From the NCBI GenBank assembly GCA_021234155.1, contig JAJEKV010000020.1, positions 3,580,563 to 3,644,562 of the forward strand: a stretch of 64,000 bases of DNA, given 5' to 3'. The notes below the pieces were generated by a model that did not search any database, had not been told where the DNA came from, and saw only the letters and a list, made by a program, of their open reading frames with translations. The translations under genes and the position numbers were made by a program. The stretch comes from Isoetes taiwanensis (taxonomy: Eukaryota; Streptophyta; Lycopodiopsida; Isoetales; Isoetaceae). Shown piece after piece: positions 22,701 through 34,247 of the stretch. How positions within the stretch are numbered: the stretch's first letter is position 1; every line of letters starts with the position of its first letter.

Positions 22701-23284
22701 CACCAGAAGGTATTTGCAGGGATCCATATCAATTTTGTTAATTTGAGTTGGATGCTGCAGGTTTTAATATGGCTAGTAAGTTTTTATATAGGCCCCAATC
22801 AGCTCAACAATCTAGGCATTTGAAATGCCATTTTCTAGGTGTTGCGTATTATTCCTATGCAATTTAAACTACAAAAGGGGCTTCACTGCCCAATCCTAAA
22901 AGCAGAACCGCTTCATCTCTGAAGGCGGTGAAGTATGCTGGGTCACTTCAAGCAATAAATGGGAAAGGACCAGAAGAAGAGAACATGGCTCCATTGCTCC
23001 TTTATATCCTCCTCTAGCTTCTACCTTGGTTGGATATTTCTTTGACCTTCCAATGCTGGAACATGTACACATTTCAAGTAATAACTCTTATCCCACAGGA
23101 TGCATCAAGTAAGAAATTCTCATCATTGGTCGACAAAGATCCTTATAGCTGGCTCTTAAGTCCTCAAAAACCTGGCTTGCAAAAATATAAAAGAATTTGC
23201 TATGCTGAAGTTCCACATTTGGCTGCCTTTCTAGGGCTGCGCCCTTAACAATATTAGTGAGAACATTTGAGACTGGGGCAATGG
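19745..23284. other. 3.5-kb segment separating two LINE parts; possible unidentified exons
   Basis: No recognisable domain. Plus-strand stretches look somewhat exon-like: 21775-21960 after an acceptor CTCATTTAG (VPESTTDIWSVSW) and 22040-22225 after TTTTTCAG (HYVDQKYGTGRYVSGRK, then GWRERFLKIQDSVG). They could be a gene inserted with, or predating, the LINE, or an unrelated gene relic. I cannot name it. Confidence 0.3.
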
Positions 23285-24515
23285 ATCTCCCCAAATAGTG
23301 ATTTAGTTTGGACCCTTGCAGATGGAACCAAGGGAGGAATCTGCACAATTTGGGTTGGATTCAAGAAAATTGAAACTTTCTGTCACCCCTCTATCAGGTA
23401 AACAATTGCCATCTTGGAATATGAAGGAGAAAAACTAGTTGTGGTCAATGTATATGCTTCTACAGATCCTTCTGAGAGGGAGGGGGAGTGGACAGAAATG
23501 CATCAATGGCTGACTCAAAAGTAATTAAATAATATTTTGCTTGCTGATGACTTCAATAATACGCCAATTTGAGAACAAAAACTTGGCAAAAGACTCGACA
23601 TGTTCAGCTTGTCTCTGAATTATGCTATATTTCCTCATCATCATCAAATATATTCTCCTGGTCGAAAAAAAGAAAGAGAGAAGATAGACTATTTTGCCTT
23701 CTGGACAGGTTTTATTTGAAAAACCAAAGCATTGATTCATTAAACAAGTTGATAGACACATGTGATATATGGAATTCCATCTCTAATCATTTCCCTCAGG
23801 TGCTGGCACGCCTCGAGGTGGCTCGGAAGGATGGATCTAACATCCCCTTTAAATTCAATGTTGATCTCCTCAAAATTAAGAAATTCTGTAAGGAGTTTAA
23901 AGAGTTTTACTTAGGCCTTCCCAAAGTAGAAAAACAGAATTCATGAAGCTATTCATGAGAAAGATAAAAGTATGGGTTAAACAATGGAGGAAGCAATGGT
24001 ATGCTCAGAAAAAGAAGGAAAAATAGGAGATTTACAAGAACATCAGGAAGGTAAGAGAACAACTATTCACTGACAAAAATAATTCAATGCTGCAAAACCT
24101 AGAAGAACAGTTGGAGAGAAAGGTTAAAACAATTGAGGAGATTGAAGCCAAGGCATTATCTGTGAGAAGTTGATGCACTTATATTAATGGAATGGATAAA
24201 AGCAACTCCTCATTCTTCTTTAGGACGACTAAAAACAGGCTTTTGAATAATGGAATTGTGAGGGTAAGATCAGAGATGGGGAGTTATATTGAGGAACAGG
24301 GCCTACAAGAATATTTCAGGAATGGATTTTGCTGAACAGCCTGTCAACAATGAGCATCTAGATGCATTTTTTGATGAGATTTTCAGAAAAGAGATGATTG
24401 AAATCCAAGAGGGAAATCCAATAGACCATTAAGGCTATGCCCAAGGGCAAACATACAGGACCTGATGGCTTCCAACCAGAGTTCTATCTGGAATTTTGGG
24501 ATATAGAATATAATA
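23285..24515 (+). mobile_element. LINE ORF2 middle part (endonuclease end, linker, start of reverse transcriptase)
   Basis: In several frames one reads DGTKGGICTIWVGFKK, VVVNVYASTDPSEREGEWTE and ADDFNN (second half of the L1 endonuclease). These are followed by a Lys/Glu-rich linker (WVKQWRKQWYAQKKK, NGMDKSNSSFFFRTTKNRL) and the beginning of the reverse transcriptase (AMPKGKTPGPDGFQPEFYLE, about 24430-24490). It then stops abruptly near 24515. Order and strand fit continuation of the 18.2-19.7 kb LINE. Many stops; non-functional. Confidence 0.7.
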
Positions 24516-25190
24516 GAATTATTGTCCCTAGTGCCCTGAGGCCCCCGAACTGATGTAGCATGGGCAAGCTCCCAAGGGGTGCTACTAGCATTGCATGCTG
24601 GTACATTGTCGCTCTTTCAAAGGGCTTCTCTTATTTTTTATTGATACCGGCACCCCGCTTATAATCAACATCATGGCCGCGCGGTGGTGCGTCGTTATCA
24701 TCAGCTTTTAGCTGAGATTTTTGCGGGCTTCAATGTCCCACCCTTTCAGTGGTTCATATTACCAGCCCTCTTTCTCTCGGTGTCTAGTTATCATCTTCTT
24801 GATTGCGTCTGCTAAATCCGCTTTTGTATCTGCTCTTGCCATTAGGATATGTGCTGGTTGTCCCCACCTTATAAGCCTGTATTTGCTTTTGATGTTTTCA
24901 TATGTCGTACAATCGTTGAGCATGTGATTCTCGTCCTCTACTCTCCCTGTGTCACAGATAGGAACTGTGTCTCCATGTGGTCTCCTGGAATTGCGTCAAA
25001 CCATCGGTTACGTGTGAAGGTTGTGGTCTCCAAGACCTATCGCAGGCGGATTCTCTCAAATCACCTTTTTGCAACAGTCCCGAACACTTCAATCAACTGG
25101 TCCATCTGTTGCTCTAGCATAAGGAGCAATCAGCCGCTGCATATGATGTTAAGCATATCTTCAATGCGGTTACCGGGATATGGATGAGGG
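24516..25190 (-). mobile_element. C-terminal fragment of a second LINE, opposite strand
   Basis: Minus-strand frames read CDTGRVEDENHMLNDCTTYE, then IRWGQPAHILMARADTKADL and DAIKKMITRHRE at about 24720-24960. That is the Cys/His-containing C-terminal region of LINE ORF2. Frames break repeatedly. Its 3' flank towards 24520 includes a GC-rich palindromic tail (AGCACCCCTTGGGAGCTTGC). It abuts the plus-strand LINE part at about 24515. Confidence 0.55.
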
Positions 25191-25228
25191 CTTGCCCCCT
25201 AGGGGCAACCGAAAAAAAAAAAAAAAAC
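25188..25228 (+). mobile_element. Retroposon-like 3' tail with poly(A)
   Basis: GGGCTTGCCCCCTAGGGGCAACC is a short self-complementary motif (25188-25210) followed by sixteen A residues. Similar tails lie at 29727-29760, 46780-46812 and 49839-49872, all plus strand, each followed by an A-rich run. This suggests 3' ends of one short retroposon family. Confidence 0.5.
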
Positions 25229-25555
25229 TAGCAGAAATGCAGGCTTGGGGCAAAGAATAAGGGGATTGGAGAAGTTTGACAGAAGGAAGAAATATGAGAT
25301 GGTTGATTGATGGTGTGCTTCTATTATTGTTGATTCTCTATTGAAATGTTAGCTATATAGAAGTTAGACAATTATCATTTGAATATGAAGAAAGCCCCAT
25401 AACTATTATGAAAAAGATATTGGATGAACCATTGTTGCTAATGAAATTGAAGCCATATGCAGTTTCACTAGTTGTTGGATGGATTTCCTATTGTTTTCTG
25501 TGATCTAATAACCAACAACAATACAATACGAGAGAAAGAGAGGGAGCAAGTGATT

Positions 25556-25556
<1 letters not shown>

Positions 25557-25616
<60 letters not shown>

Positions 25617-25665
25617 TATTTTAACGTCACACCACTAGGCAGCATCCAACTGGACATGTGAGAAG
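25557..25665 (-). mobile_element. LINE/SINE 3' tail ending in a (TATC)n microsatellite
   Basis: Fifteen GATA units (25557-25617) adjoin TATTTTAACGTCACACCACTAGGCAGC. Read on the minus strand this is a tail CCTAGTGGTGTGACGTTAAAATAC followed by (TATC)n. The same end, with other tails, occurs at 42.80 kb (minus) and 47.04 kb (plus). The tetranucleotide run is therefore probably the retroposon tail rather than an independent microsatellite. Confidence 0.65.
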
Positions 25666-26977
25666 ACTAGAAACTTGACGATAACAATAACGTCCAATTT
25701 TTTCTCTTTAAATGCTACTGGAACAGAGGGGTCTCAGTTAAGGAAACTAGAAATGGACGCATGTTAGAATTTAGATAATGGTTCAAGAGAGGGTTTTGCT
25801 TTTGCTTTTGTTTTTTTATTAAATTGAATGGTTGACGTTTAAAGTACTTGAGTTGAAATAAACACATGTACTCGATTTGCTTTCGATGTTTTCGAAATTG
25901 AATAACGATTCATACACATTGACAATGTGTGGGTGCAAAATGAATAGGTTTTTTTATAAGGTGGCTAGTCTTTGAACTCAATTTTTGGGATATAAATCAC
26001 CTTAGTTAGCAGTAAACTCTAGTTGAATAACTAATGTTTAACATTGATGTGGTGAGCGAAGTCATATGCAAGCTAGCATTTGCTGTTTAACATTGAGTCG
26101 TCAATGTTCGTCTCAAATATGAACCTCATCACTTAGACATGTTGGCTGCATATCAAAGTTTGATTGATATATTTTTTTTTTCCTTCTTTTGTCTCTTAAG
26201 AGAGCTCATTCTAAATTCATGTTCACTTATAGAAGCAAAAAGGAAGAAGAAGGTAAGTTCACTCTATCATGTCTCAATGCAGATATGACATGCTTAAATA
26301 ATCAGTTGTAAAGCAACTTTCGGGCTATGAAGCATGTTAATTAGTGATACACAATTTTTGTGCCATCGAGCATCTTAGTTAGCAGTAAACTCTAGTTATT
26401 TTAAAGTTGAATAAGCAATGTTCAACATTGAAGCGTTGATATTTGTCTCAAAAATGAACCTTGCAATTCGGTAAGTTCTAAGTCTTGTAACCTTGCAATT
26501 AGGTAAGTTCTAAGTCTTGTGAAAGCAGGCCCAATGTTTTCTCTAAATGATTAAATATTGTACAAAAACATATGATAAGATTTAAGATGCTTTTAGTAAG
26601 TTTGTGAGCCTCAAAAACACTTTATGAATCTGTTCTAATATATTGCCTATTTCATAGAAACATTCTCCAACCCACATCTAACCAACCACAATGTCCAAGG
26701 TGATTCAATATGTAATTGAAATGTTTCGCATACTTTGATCTGCCAACTGTTTGATAAACAGAATTAAGCCAATGACAACCTTCCACAAGGCTTTGATTGG
26801 AGCCAGTGACCATCTTTTAACAGATGAAACTGCAGGGCGTAAAAGCATGTTCAACATCTGGGCTATTCACCAAGAACACTAGTAAATGTAAGATTGGTTA
26901 GCATTATACCTTGTAACTGCATTTCTCTCATCAATCTAGAAGCTTGTTTCTGTATCCATGTTGCGCATATGCTGCTA
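25666..26977. other. AT-rich spacer with diverged direct duplications
   Basis: CTTAGTTAGCAGTAAACTCTAG recurs near 25998 and 26368 with related flanks, giving two copies of a ~120-bp segment. A 31-bp tandem duplication built on AACCTTGCAATT lies at about 26458-26520. No gene is recognised. Confidence 0.5.
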
Positions 26978-27163
26978 TCATAGCATTCGTGAAACTATAT
27001 TCCTTTCATGCATTTTATTAAAAAGAGCACATGCATCTTGCAAGCTCCCAGACTGAGACTGAGCTTGTACTGTGAGCATTGCTGTCCACATAAGCAAGTT
27101 CAATTTGCCAACTTTTGTGAATAGCTTGAGTTCATTATGCAAGCTTACGCACCCGCTATACAT
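26978..27163 (-). pseudogene. PPR protein fragment
   Basis: A 61-codon minus-strand frame has pentatricopeptide-repeat character (MYSGCVSLHNELKLF, WTAMLTVQAQ, ACALFNKMHERNIVS). It matches the plant PLS-type PPR spacing of MY-K-G-L--A--LF then M--RN-VSW. PPR proteins bind organellar RNA. Only about two repeats survive, with no start, so this is a broken copy. Confidence 0.65.
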
Positions 27164-27468
27164 AGCGATGATAGATGTTCAAATAACAACATTTTAATCA
27201 AGTCTTGCTTCAATCATAAGGGTATGGATCTATCTCCTGATGCCTTCCTTTACTGCCCTGTAAAATACTCGCAGGATGTGCTTTGATTAGATATGGCGCC
27301 TTGTAGTATAGAACCCATCAGTGGTGTGAAGAGCTATTTTTATGGATATAATGGGCAGCAGTGTACTAGTGTACTGTACAAGACCTAGCTCTGCAGTACT
27401 ATGGAAATGATGAAGGCAGCTGGCTATTTTGCTTAAAATACAAAGTGTCGTGCCGCGCTTGACCTAGG

Positions 27469-27840
27469 TCATAAGTGAATGGGTCTACCTTGTATTATTA
27501 CCTGGCAGATCCAACAAACGAGTGAGGATATACTAAACTTGTAGGAGACAAAAGGCCCTACCATTTTAGTTGTTCTTTCTAACATTTTAGCCAATGGAGG
27601 CACTTTCCATCTTCGAGGTGGTTTACCAAGCCAAATTACTCGTTGTTGCAATGCTAAGTGCTCAGCAGCTTTCATAGAAGGGTCATTTACTACAGGCTCT
27701 ACAACCTGTAGACTTTCTTCAAAGCGGCCAAGATGTTCAAGATCTATTGACAATCTTTGAGTCCAATAACCTCTTCTTTCTTGCAGTATTTGTGATTTAG
27801 AATATGTTTAAGCAATTCACGGACTGTCTATACCTAATAA
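27469..27840 (-). pseudogene. FAN1-like nuclease gene fragment
   Basis: FAN1 is a structure-specific nuclease in DNA crosslink repair with a TPR-like region before its nuclease domain. On the minus strand, 27760-27562 reads RRGYWTQRLSIDLEHLGR, then LALQQRVIWLGKPPRRW and KVPPLAKML, a very characteristic FAN1 stretch. A donor follows (GTAGGGCC at 27561). An acceptor TCTGCCAG at 27502-27509 leads to VIIQGRPIHL, the next FAN1 exon, but a TGA ends it at 27469. Upstream, VRELLKHILNHKYCKK at about 27775-27830 fits the preceding exon but is one frame off. The catalytic VRR_NUC domain is not present in this window. It is a truncated copy. Confidence 0.72.
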
Positions 27841-30257
27841 AAGAAATATGGAATAATATTAAATTTTTGCGGTAAAAGATGGTTGACAATGAATGCAACA
27901 GAAATAACTATTTTTCAATGTGCCTGGATCTAGAATACTACAGAGAGACAGTATATAGAATACTCAAATAAGTGAAAAGAGCATTTAAAGCTTACCTATG
28001 TCCTCTTCAAGTACTGACATGTCCAATGTGCATACTTAAATGTACACCCAACCTGCTCTGAAACGAGCTAAGAATGCATTATTCTCTTACATCTTCAAGT
28101 TGAGAAAGCTCACTTTGGGCCCTTTCTAAAGAAATCATAACTGCATTATGGTAGTCGCCTTCAACTGCTTGTTCCATGAGCTGCTTGTTCCATGAGCTGA
28201 GCCACTTGTAATGCCTGTAGAAATTTTTTCATTTCAGCTTCAGAATACTAGAGGGATTTGCTAATACAACAGTACAACTCTAATGTTTGATAATATAACA
28301 ACAAGATATCCATGGCATATCTTCATGTCCTCAAGAACAGAATTGCTATGACTTTGCATGTTGCATAAACAAATGCACATTAGAGCGAAAGGAAATGTGA
28401 CTGAAAGGCCATCAATCATGATTAAAATACTCTAAAATGGCCATAATTCTGACTTATGTTTGATCTTGCCTGATCCCTGGTGCAGATGCCCTGATGTTGT
28501 TGTATACTGGTGAATACAGACATACTTGCATGAGAGATGGCATGTTTATGGTCAATACTTGCAATATTTAACTCGTCATAGAGGCAAATCACCTTCCAAT
28601 TTATGCAAACCGGAGACTTGGATATGTGCCAGATTTTTTTAACACATGAGGGAGAATTAGAGTAGCTCAGGGCCATTGGAATTCGGACATTTCTAGCAAA
28701 GAATATGGTCTGCGGCAATTAGGATGTATGCTTGCAGGCAAAATTTGGTTCGACTTCGGTGCCAATAAATGTCTCTTCCAAGCTATAGTTGAAAGCTCTG
28801 CAGGGATTGCTCTGGCAAAATGGCCATGGCTAGGAATAGGCTGCTGAAGATTTTGACGGCTATGGCAGATACAAATGTAACGGGGAAAACGAAGATGTAA
28901 ACCGGCAGGGATTTCCAATCCAATCACTTGGGCCACAAATTTTACCTTTGAACCGTTCTTTTCTGCAAAGATTCAAACTTCACTAAAAATTTCAACATGC
29001 GATAATGTGGGCACATTCAATCAGATCAAAATGAGGCATATTTTCCCTAATGCACAGAATCGAAAGCAATCTCTGCAAAAAATGGGCTAGTCAATAGCAT
29101 ACCTGTTTGTTCTGCTTAGCATCAGAAATCATGACTCATTGCAGAGATTAGAATGAAGGGTCGGAAAGAATAAGGTCGAAGTCTGTGTCTTCATCTGATG
29201 TGCATCCCAGTTCTACCATTCAGTTTAGTTGCACTGGTTATGCATTTATAGAGATGTGCTGCAAGGCTTCCGAATGTAGTATAGTTACACAAGATCCAAT
29301 CGCAAAGTGAAGCTCTTCGGACTTATCGTCAGCATTTTGTCTTTGCTCCAGTTCTTGGCATCTACAATATAAGAATAAGTCGATTACAGATTACATAAGG
29401 TTGCAAGCAATACTGGAGATTAAAACTCACCTCAAAGCTATTTGATCAAAACTCGCCTCAAGCTGCTCTCAAGTGACGATGATGCTACCCTAAACCAAGC
29501 CGATTCCTTCTAAATCCTTCTATTGCAACTACGATAATCTCCAGGCTTGTTTTCGAGATTGGGCACCAGAATGGATGTGGCAACCGGTTAGCCGGTTTCC
29601 AAAGTGGTTGCTCAACAACAGCGGCCACGGTCAGTTTACACCCGATAGCAAGTTTGGAGCAGTCATTGGCATATTCCTGGTATATACTGATATATATCTA
29701 GAATATGCCATAAACCCACATGGACAAGGGCTTGCCCCCTTAAGGGCAACCCAAAAACAAGACTCTAATTTAAAATGTACTAAAAAATGGCGCCCTACAA
29801 AATCTAAATAAAAGATGAATTCCCCCTTTAGGTATTGGTTGTTTTTTAGGTCCGGAAGGGCTCGGAAGTTTTGTTAATACAACCACCAAAAGATTAGTTA
29901 AAATAGACGTCAACCTCGAACCCCCCTATTATTTTGGTGCATATTCTTGCAAGGCGTCTAGCCAAAGATGTATGTCAAAATCTTAGTTCAATCCATGCAA
30001 AAAAATTGACGCATACACGAGTGCCTGATTAACAAGGAATTGAGTGTTGTCTATGAGGGTCTGATAATCCGTCGGGATACTGACCAAATGTGCAACAAAC
30101 TGGCACAATTACACTGGATTCGAAACAGGAAGTTCTTGGTCTACAAAAGGGGCACATTAAAGGGGCAACTTTAATTAAAGGGCACTTTAATAAAGACCGC
30201 AACTGCACAATTGATTCCTTGCAAAGGTGCGGAAAGAGTGGTGGTGGAGAAACTTAC
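27841..30257. other. Spacer with possible exon relics and a retroposon tail
   Basis: A minus-strand stretch at 28095-28220 (MEQAVEGDYHNAVMISLERA) could be a further upstream FAN1-type exon but is not diagnostic; beside it lies a 16-bp tandem duplication (GAGCTGCTTGTTCCAT, about 28162-28195). Another minus-strand frame at 28667-28936 is unrecognised. 29727-29760 holds a GGGCTTGCCCCCTTAAGGGC tail with an A-rich end. Confidence 0.35.
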
Positions 30258-30395
30258 CGGGGCGAAAGCATTAGCATCCATGAGTGTGGTTGCATGCAGA
30301 GTGTTGAAGCGGAAAGAGCTAGCCATAGCGGCAGGAACATTGAGGCGCTGGAGGAAACGGAAAGGACTTGAAGAAATAGGATTATGGCAGTTCAT
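30258..30395 (-). CDS. Possible first coding exon with organelle-targeting character
   Basis: Opens with ATG at 30395 and runs 46 codons to a strong donor (CCG then GTAAGTTT at 30257). The peptide is rich in Ser, Thr, Ala, Arg and Phe and nearly free of acidic residues (MNCHNPISSSPFRFLQRL, NVPAAMASSFRFNTLHATTL), as in plant chloroplast or mitochondrial transit peptides. Downstream exons on the minus strand would lie below 30.1 kb, where I cannot identify a match. It may be a gene whose body has decayed or lies beyond repeats. Confidence 0.35.
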
Positions 30396-30742
30396 AGTGC
30401 AATTTATATACAGTTCTGGGATAGGAAATTAGAGCCGTTGAAGGAGATAGGTGGCAACCTTTGAAGAGACATACAGAGAGGACGAAAATTTTGGCTAAGT
30501 CCCAAGAAGGGGAATAAAAAAGGCACAATATCACAATGTCGTGAAGAGGAGCCAGCACAGAGAAGCGAATCTTTTAGTAGTGCATATCCAGATGGTGAGA
30601 TAATAAAAAGAGACGGAATTTGCGGCATAATATGGTAATCTCCAATAGTATTTGCTTTAATGAGAAAATCCTTGAAGGGATGAGGATGGGATGAGTGGAA
30701 TGATTGCGATTGTGCCAGAGCGGCAGAGTGTTAAGCCAGTGA

Positions 30743-31003
30743 CCTATATAAGAGTAGACCGGGTTGCAATGAAGAGACCACTATTCGAGCACCATGGAGA
30801 TGAGCAATACGATGCCCAACAATTGCCTTGAATGGATGACTTGCCGTATGAACAATTTAGATATATGGAAGCTGAAGAATCGTGGAATTCCAATGGGTGG
30901 GTGGGTGGAAGGAGTGGCAGAGAATCTCAATCTAGATTTTGATTACATGGATGTGGTAATACATCTGCGTCGGCACCCTGGGCAGGGATATCACATCCCT
31001 TGA
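30743..31003 (+). CDS. Small ORF behind a TATA-like box, unidentified
   Basis: CTATATAAG at 30743-30751 is followed 42 bp later by ATG at 30794 and a 69-codon frame to 31003 (MEMSNTMPNNCLEWMTCRM, then GYHIP). TATA-to-ATG spacing is promoter-like. No domain is recognised. The adjacent gypsy remnant is on the other strand, so this is not obviously its LTR promoter. Confidence 0.25.
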
Positions 31004-31129
31004 ATCTGTTCTGCAACCAATCCCGAATAAGTATGTAGGTTATGTAATAGGTAGCGCAAGTATAGGGAAAGAACTCCTCAATTTGTATGTAAACTTGTTT
31101 TTGAAATGTAAACATTTGTCTCAAGTTTC

Positions 31130-32480
31130 TGTGTCTTGTTTTGTGGTTGGATTAGTACTATCACCTTTGTGAAATAATTTGAGAAGAAACCCATTAATCA
31201 AGGATACAAGTGGAGTGACATCCAACTCAGCGAGTTGAAAAACACTAGGATGAACGACCTTTGTAACTTCATAAGGTCCTAACCATCGAAATTTGAGTTT
31301 GCCAGGATGGTGCTTGTATCTGGAATCATATAATAGGATTAAATCTCCTTCCTTGAATTCTTTGATTCTAATCTTTTGGTCATGCTAGGATTTCCGTAAC
31401 TGGTGTCCCAGCAAGGACGCGAAGATAAGCGTCTCGGTGGACTTCATCAAGTTATTGGAGTTGATAGACACATCCTCTGAGAGTAGGAGGAGGATTAGGT
31501 GTCATTGCCAACTAAAATCTCAATGTGGGTAGAACATACTCAAAAGGCATGAAGGCTTCTTGGCCATAAACAAATTTGAAAAGTGTTTGGCCCATAGCAA
31601 TTTTGTAAGTAGTGTTATAGGCCCATAAAACAGTCGGTATCTTTTCATGCCAATCTCTCAGAGAAGCATCATAGACTTTCTTGAGAATATATCAGTGTTT
31701 TATTAGTGCTTTCTGCTAGACCATTGCCATGAGGATAGTAGGGTGTGCTTTTTCTGTGATGGATACGAAGGTAATCTGTGAGCTCTTTGATGGTGCGATT
31801 CACAAAATGAATACCACAATCACTAACAAGTTCCTTGGGGCACGCAAAGCGGGTGATTATGTGCGTGTAGAGAGCCCTGCCATGTTGGGATGCAGTATTG
31901 TCTGGCAGGGCACAAGCTTCTGCCCGTGAAAAGGATACAACATGCCCAGGTATGGCTAGCCGGTGGGTCCAAAGAACCTATAAAATCCATACCCCACGTA
32001 CTAAAGGGGAGAGACGTGGCAACCGGGGTTAACGGTAAGGCATCAGGGGTAGTTGATCGACCCACACTTTAACAGACATCACAATTGTGGGTTTGTGCAT
32101 GAGGATCTTTAAGCAGCGTGGGCCAATGATAACCATTCAGAAGGATTTTCTGCGGCGTATTATCACCGCCGAAATGGCCACACCCCAAGCCTTCATGTGC
32201 TAGTTGAATAATTCGTGGAATTTCATTGGGAAGAAAACATCTGCGTAAAATCATATCCTTGCCTCGTTTGTATAGATAGCCTGCAACCATGGATTAAGCA
32301 GCATTAACAGATTCCTTTAAGAACTAAGAATATCGTCAAAGTATGAGTGGTCCTCTTCTGGCTATTACGTCCAACTATAGCATTTGTCCTCTTCTAAATG
32401 AAACGTAGCACAACTTCCTGACACCTTTCTTCTACTTCAGAAAGAAGTATGTTCTCATCTAAGACAAGCAAATCATGTGG
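31130..32480 (-). mobile_element. Ty3/gypsy pol remnant (linker and integrase)
   Basis: On the minus strand, in broken frames: a linker with LLSEVEERCQEVVLRF; an RNase H-to-integrase spacer with YLYKRGKDMILRRCFLP; an H2C2 zinc-binding domain (HEGLGCGHFGGDNTP then HNCDVC, about 32069-32200); the catalytic core start (WGMDFIGSLDPPASH, near 31990); VYGQEAFMPFEYVLPT near 31530; and the C-terminal GDLILLYDSRYKHHPGKLKF then RWLGPYEV near 31290. No LTRs, PBS or reverse transcriptase were found. An internal pol scrap. Confidence 0.85.
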
Positions 32481-34165
32481 CCATAACCTAAAGCAACCAA
32501 TATTAGCCTTCTTCAAGCAAATTCCAGAAACTGGTTACTAGCTGAGCTGTCTTCAAGCAAATTCCAGAAGAACTAGTTACTAGCTAAACTGAATACATAT
32601 ACTATGGTACTAGTTAGCTGGTTGTCACTTAAAGGCAACTCATATTTTTTACGTGCTTTCGCTCAACTGGTTATAAACCAAAACAAATTACTTCGATACT
32701 GCTACGCCCCTTAAAGATGGTCTGATAAAACACCCCTGAGGAGGCTTGATAGATCGTCATGCATGAGCAATAACTTTACATGAAAACATGCAGGACCACA
32801 AATAAGAACACAGCTTCACATAGTCTCCCATCCTAGAAATGCCTTGCACTTGTAGGGCCTTATATCATTAAAAAAATTTCTTATATGAAAAATAATAACT
32901 ATACTTCCACATTTCAGTGAAGATATGTCTCCTGATGATATAGATATGGATATGCTAAAACCTAAACTACAGCTTTACAGGGTGAGCTCTGAGTTCCATA
33001 CCTTCCAATCATATTATGCAGTGTAAGAAAAATTTCCTTCTCTATGTCAAAACAAGATTCAAGATGGCAGACGAAAGAATCACACAATGGTGTACTTGCC
33101 TCTGTGCCTAAATAATGGAAGTAAAATCATAATCAATAACATTGAAATGCAGCCTACATCTAAATATAATTCCAATCAAATATTCACTTCTATGAGGATC
33201 GTCATTTACTTCATATTCTCAGCCAATAAAGATAGTTAATTCCTAAGTGCCTTTAGAAACCAGAAGATGCTAAGAACATTGTTGTCTTTGAAATTCTACA
33301 GATTATATTCCTAGTAAAGCATAGTAGATAACTGTAGTTAACTATTTGAACCAGTAAAAGAAGTTTGTCTTGCATCTCATGATAAAAAACAGACCATGAC
33401 TATTTTTTCATGTTCCATTGCATCTCAAAAATTCTCTGTCTACTCTGCTGCTCATGCTTTCAAGTCCCAGCCATCTCTGTTGTAAGGCGATGATAGATGA
33501 TGCATGGAAAGACTTGATGTTTAATAGACCAATCAAGCCAGCACAAACAAACACGAATGTGAGCGAGTACATGTGAATGACGACCACCACCACCTCTCCC
33601 ATCATAGATGGCACAATTGCACCTGAAAATGCAACAGCTTGTCATACATCATGAAGAACATCAATCCAAACTGAAATCTTCATCTTACATTTTCATCACG
33701 ACGTGCAAACAACCTAAAAATGATCCTCTAGCTTAGGTTGAAGTAGAAAAATGCAAATGCCTAATGTTCATGGGAGTTTGTAAGAAAGCTTAACTGCTTG
33801 GAGTATATAGTATCAAAAATATCTATAAAATTGATCTGTTTCCAGATTGCATAAATTAAATGACGTCTCCTGTTCTTCCAAAATCGATTGTGTCTTAATT
33901 AGAGAAATTTTACTTCAGGCTATCAGTATAGTTAATCAAAAAGCCTTACCTTCTTAACTGCAAGGACTAGGCATCAGCACCTTCCACAATGACAATCATA
34001 CAATCTGGTACAGATGGACATCTTTGCAACATGGAAACCATGAACTCCAGAAAAAAGCAGGTGCACGAAGAACTGCATATAACTACAAATACAATGAAAG
34101 AATTAACATGGACAAACATCAAAAGCTTTAAATTGCAGATGAAAAGTATTTGAACAGTCAGGCCA
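32481..34165. other. AT-rich spacer, no gene recognised
   Basis: A short imperfect tandem duplication with core TCTTCAAGCAAATTCCAGAA lies at about 32507-32575. Some splice-like signals occur on the minus strand around 33.6-33.9 kb, but no coding segment can be supported. Confidence 0.4.
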
Positions 34166-34170
34166 CTTAC

Positions 34171-34247
34171 CTTCTGACACTGCTTTTCACAAAACCATTT
34201 CGAACTTCCAACCTCAATGCCTTTGGCTGTTAAACACGATACATGAT
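34171..34247 (-). pseudogene. Orphan exon of a PHD-finger protein (IDM1-like)
   Basis: A 77-nt segment with acceptor GTTGCAG upstream and donor GTAAGTG downstream encodes HVSCLTAKGIEVGSSKWFCE then KQCQK. This is the second half of a PHD finger (H-x2-C then W-F-C-x3-C) in the style of plant PHD plus acetyltransferase regulators such as IDM1. The phase (two leading bases) would complete the usual Tyr of YHVSC. No neighbouring PHD exons were found within several kb, so it is a fragment, or an exon of a gene with long introns. Confidence 0.5.

Noticed and set aside
24721-25187. Plus-strand frames of 68 and 112 codons
   Set aside because: The opposite strand encodes recognisable LINE C-terminal motifs; the plus frames are shadows.
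25557-25617. Independent (GATA)n microsatellite
   Set aside because: It directly abuts a retroelement 3' core seen with other tails elsewhere, so it is better read as that element's tail.
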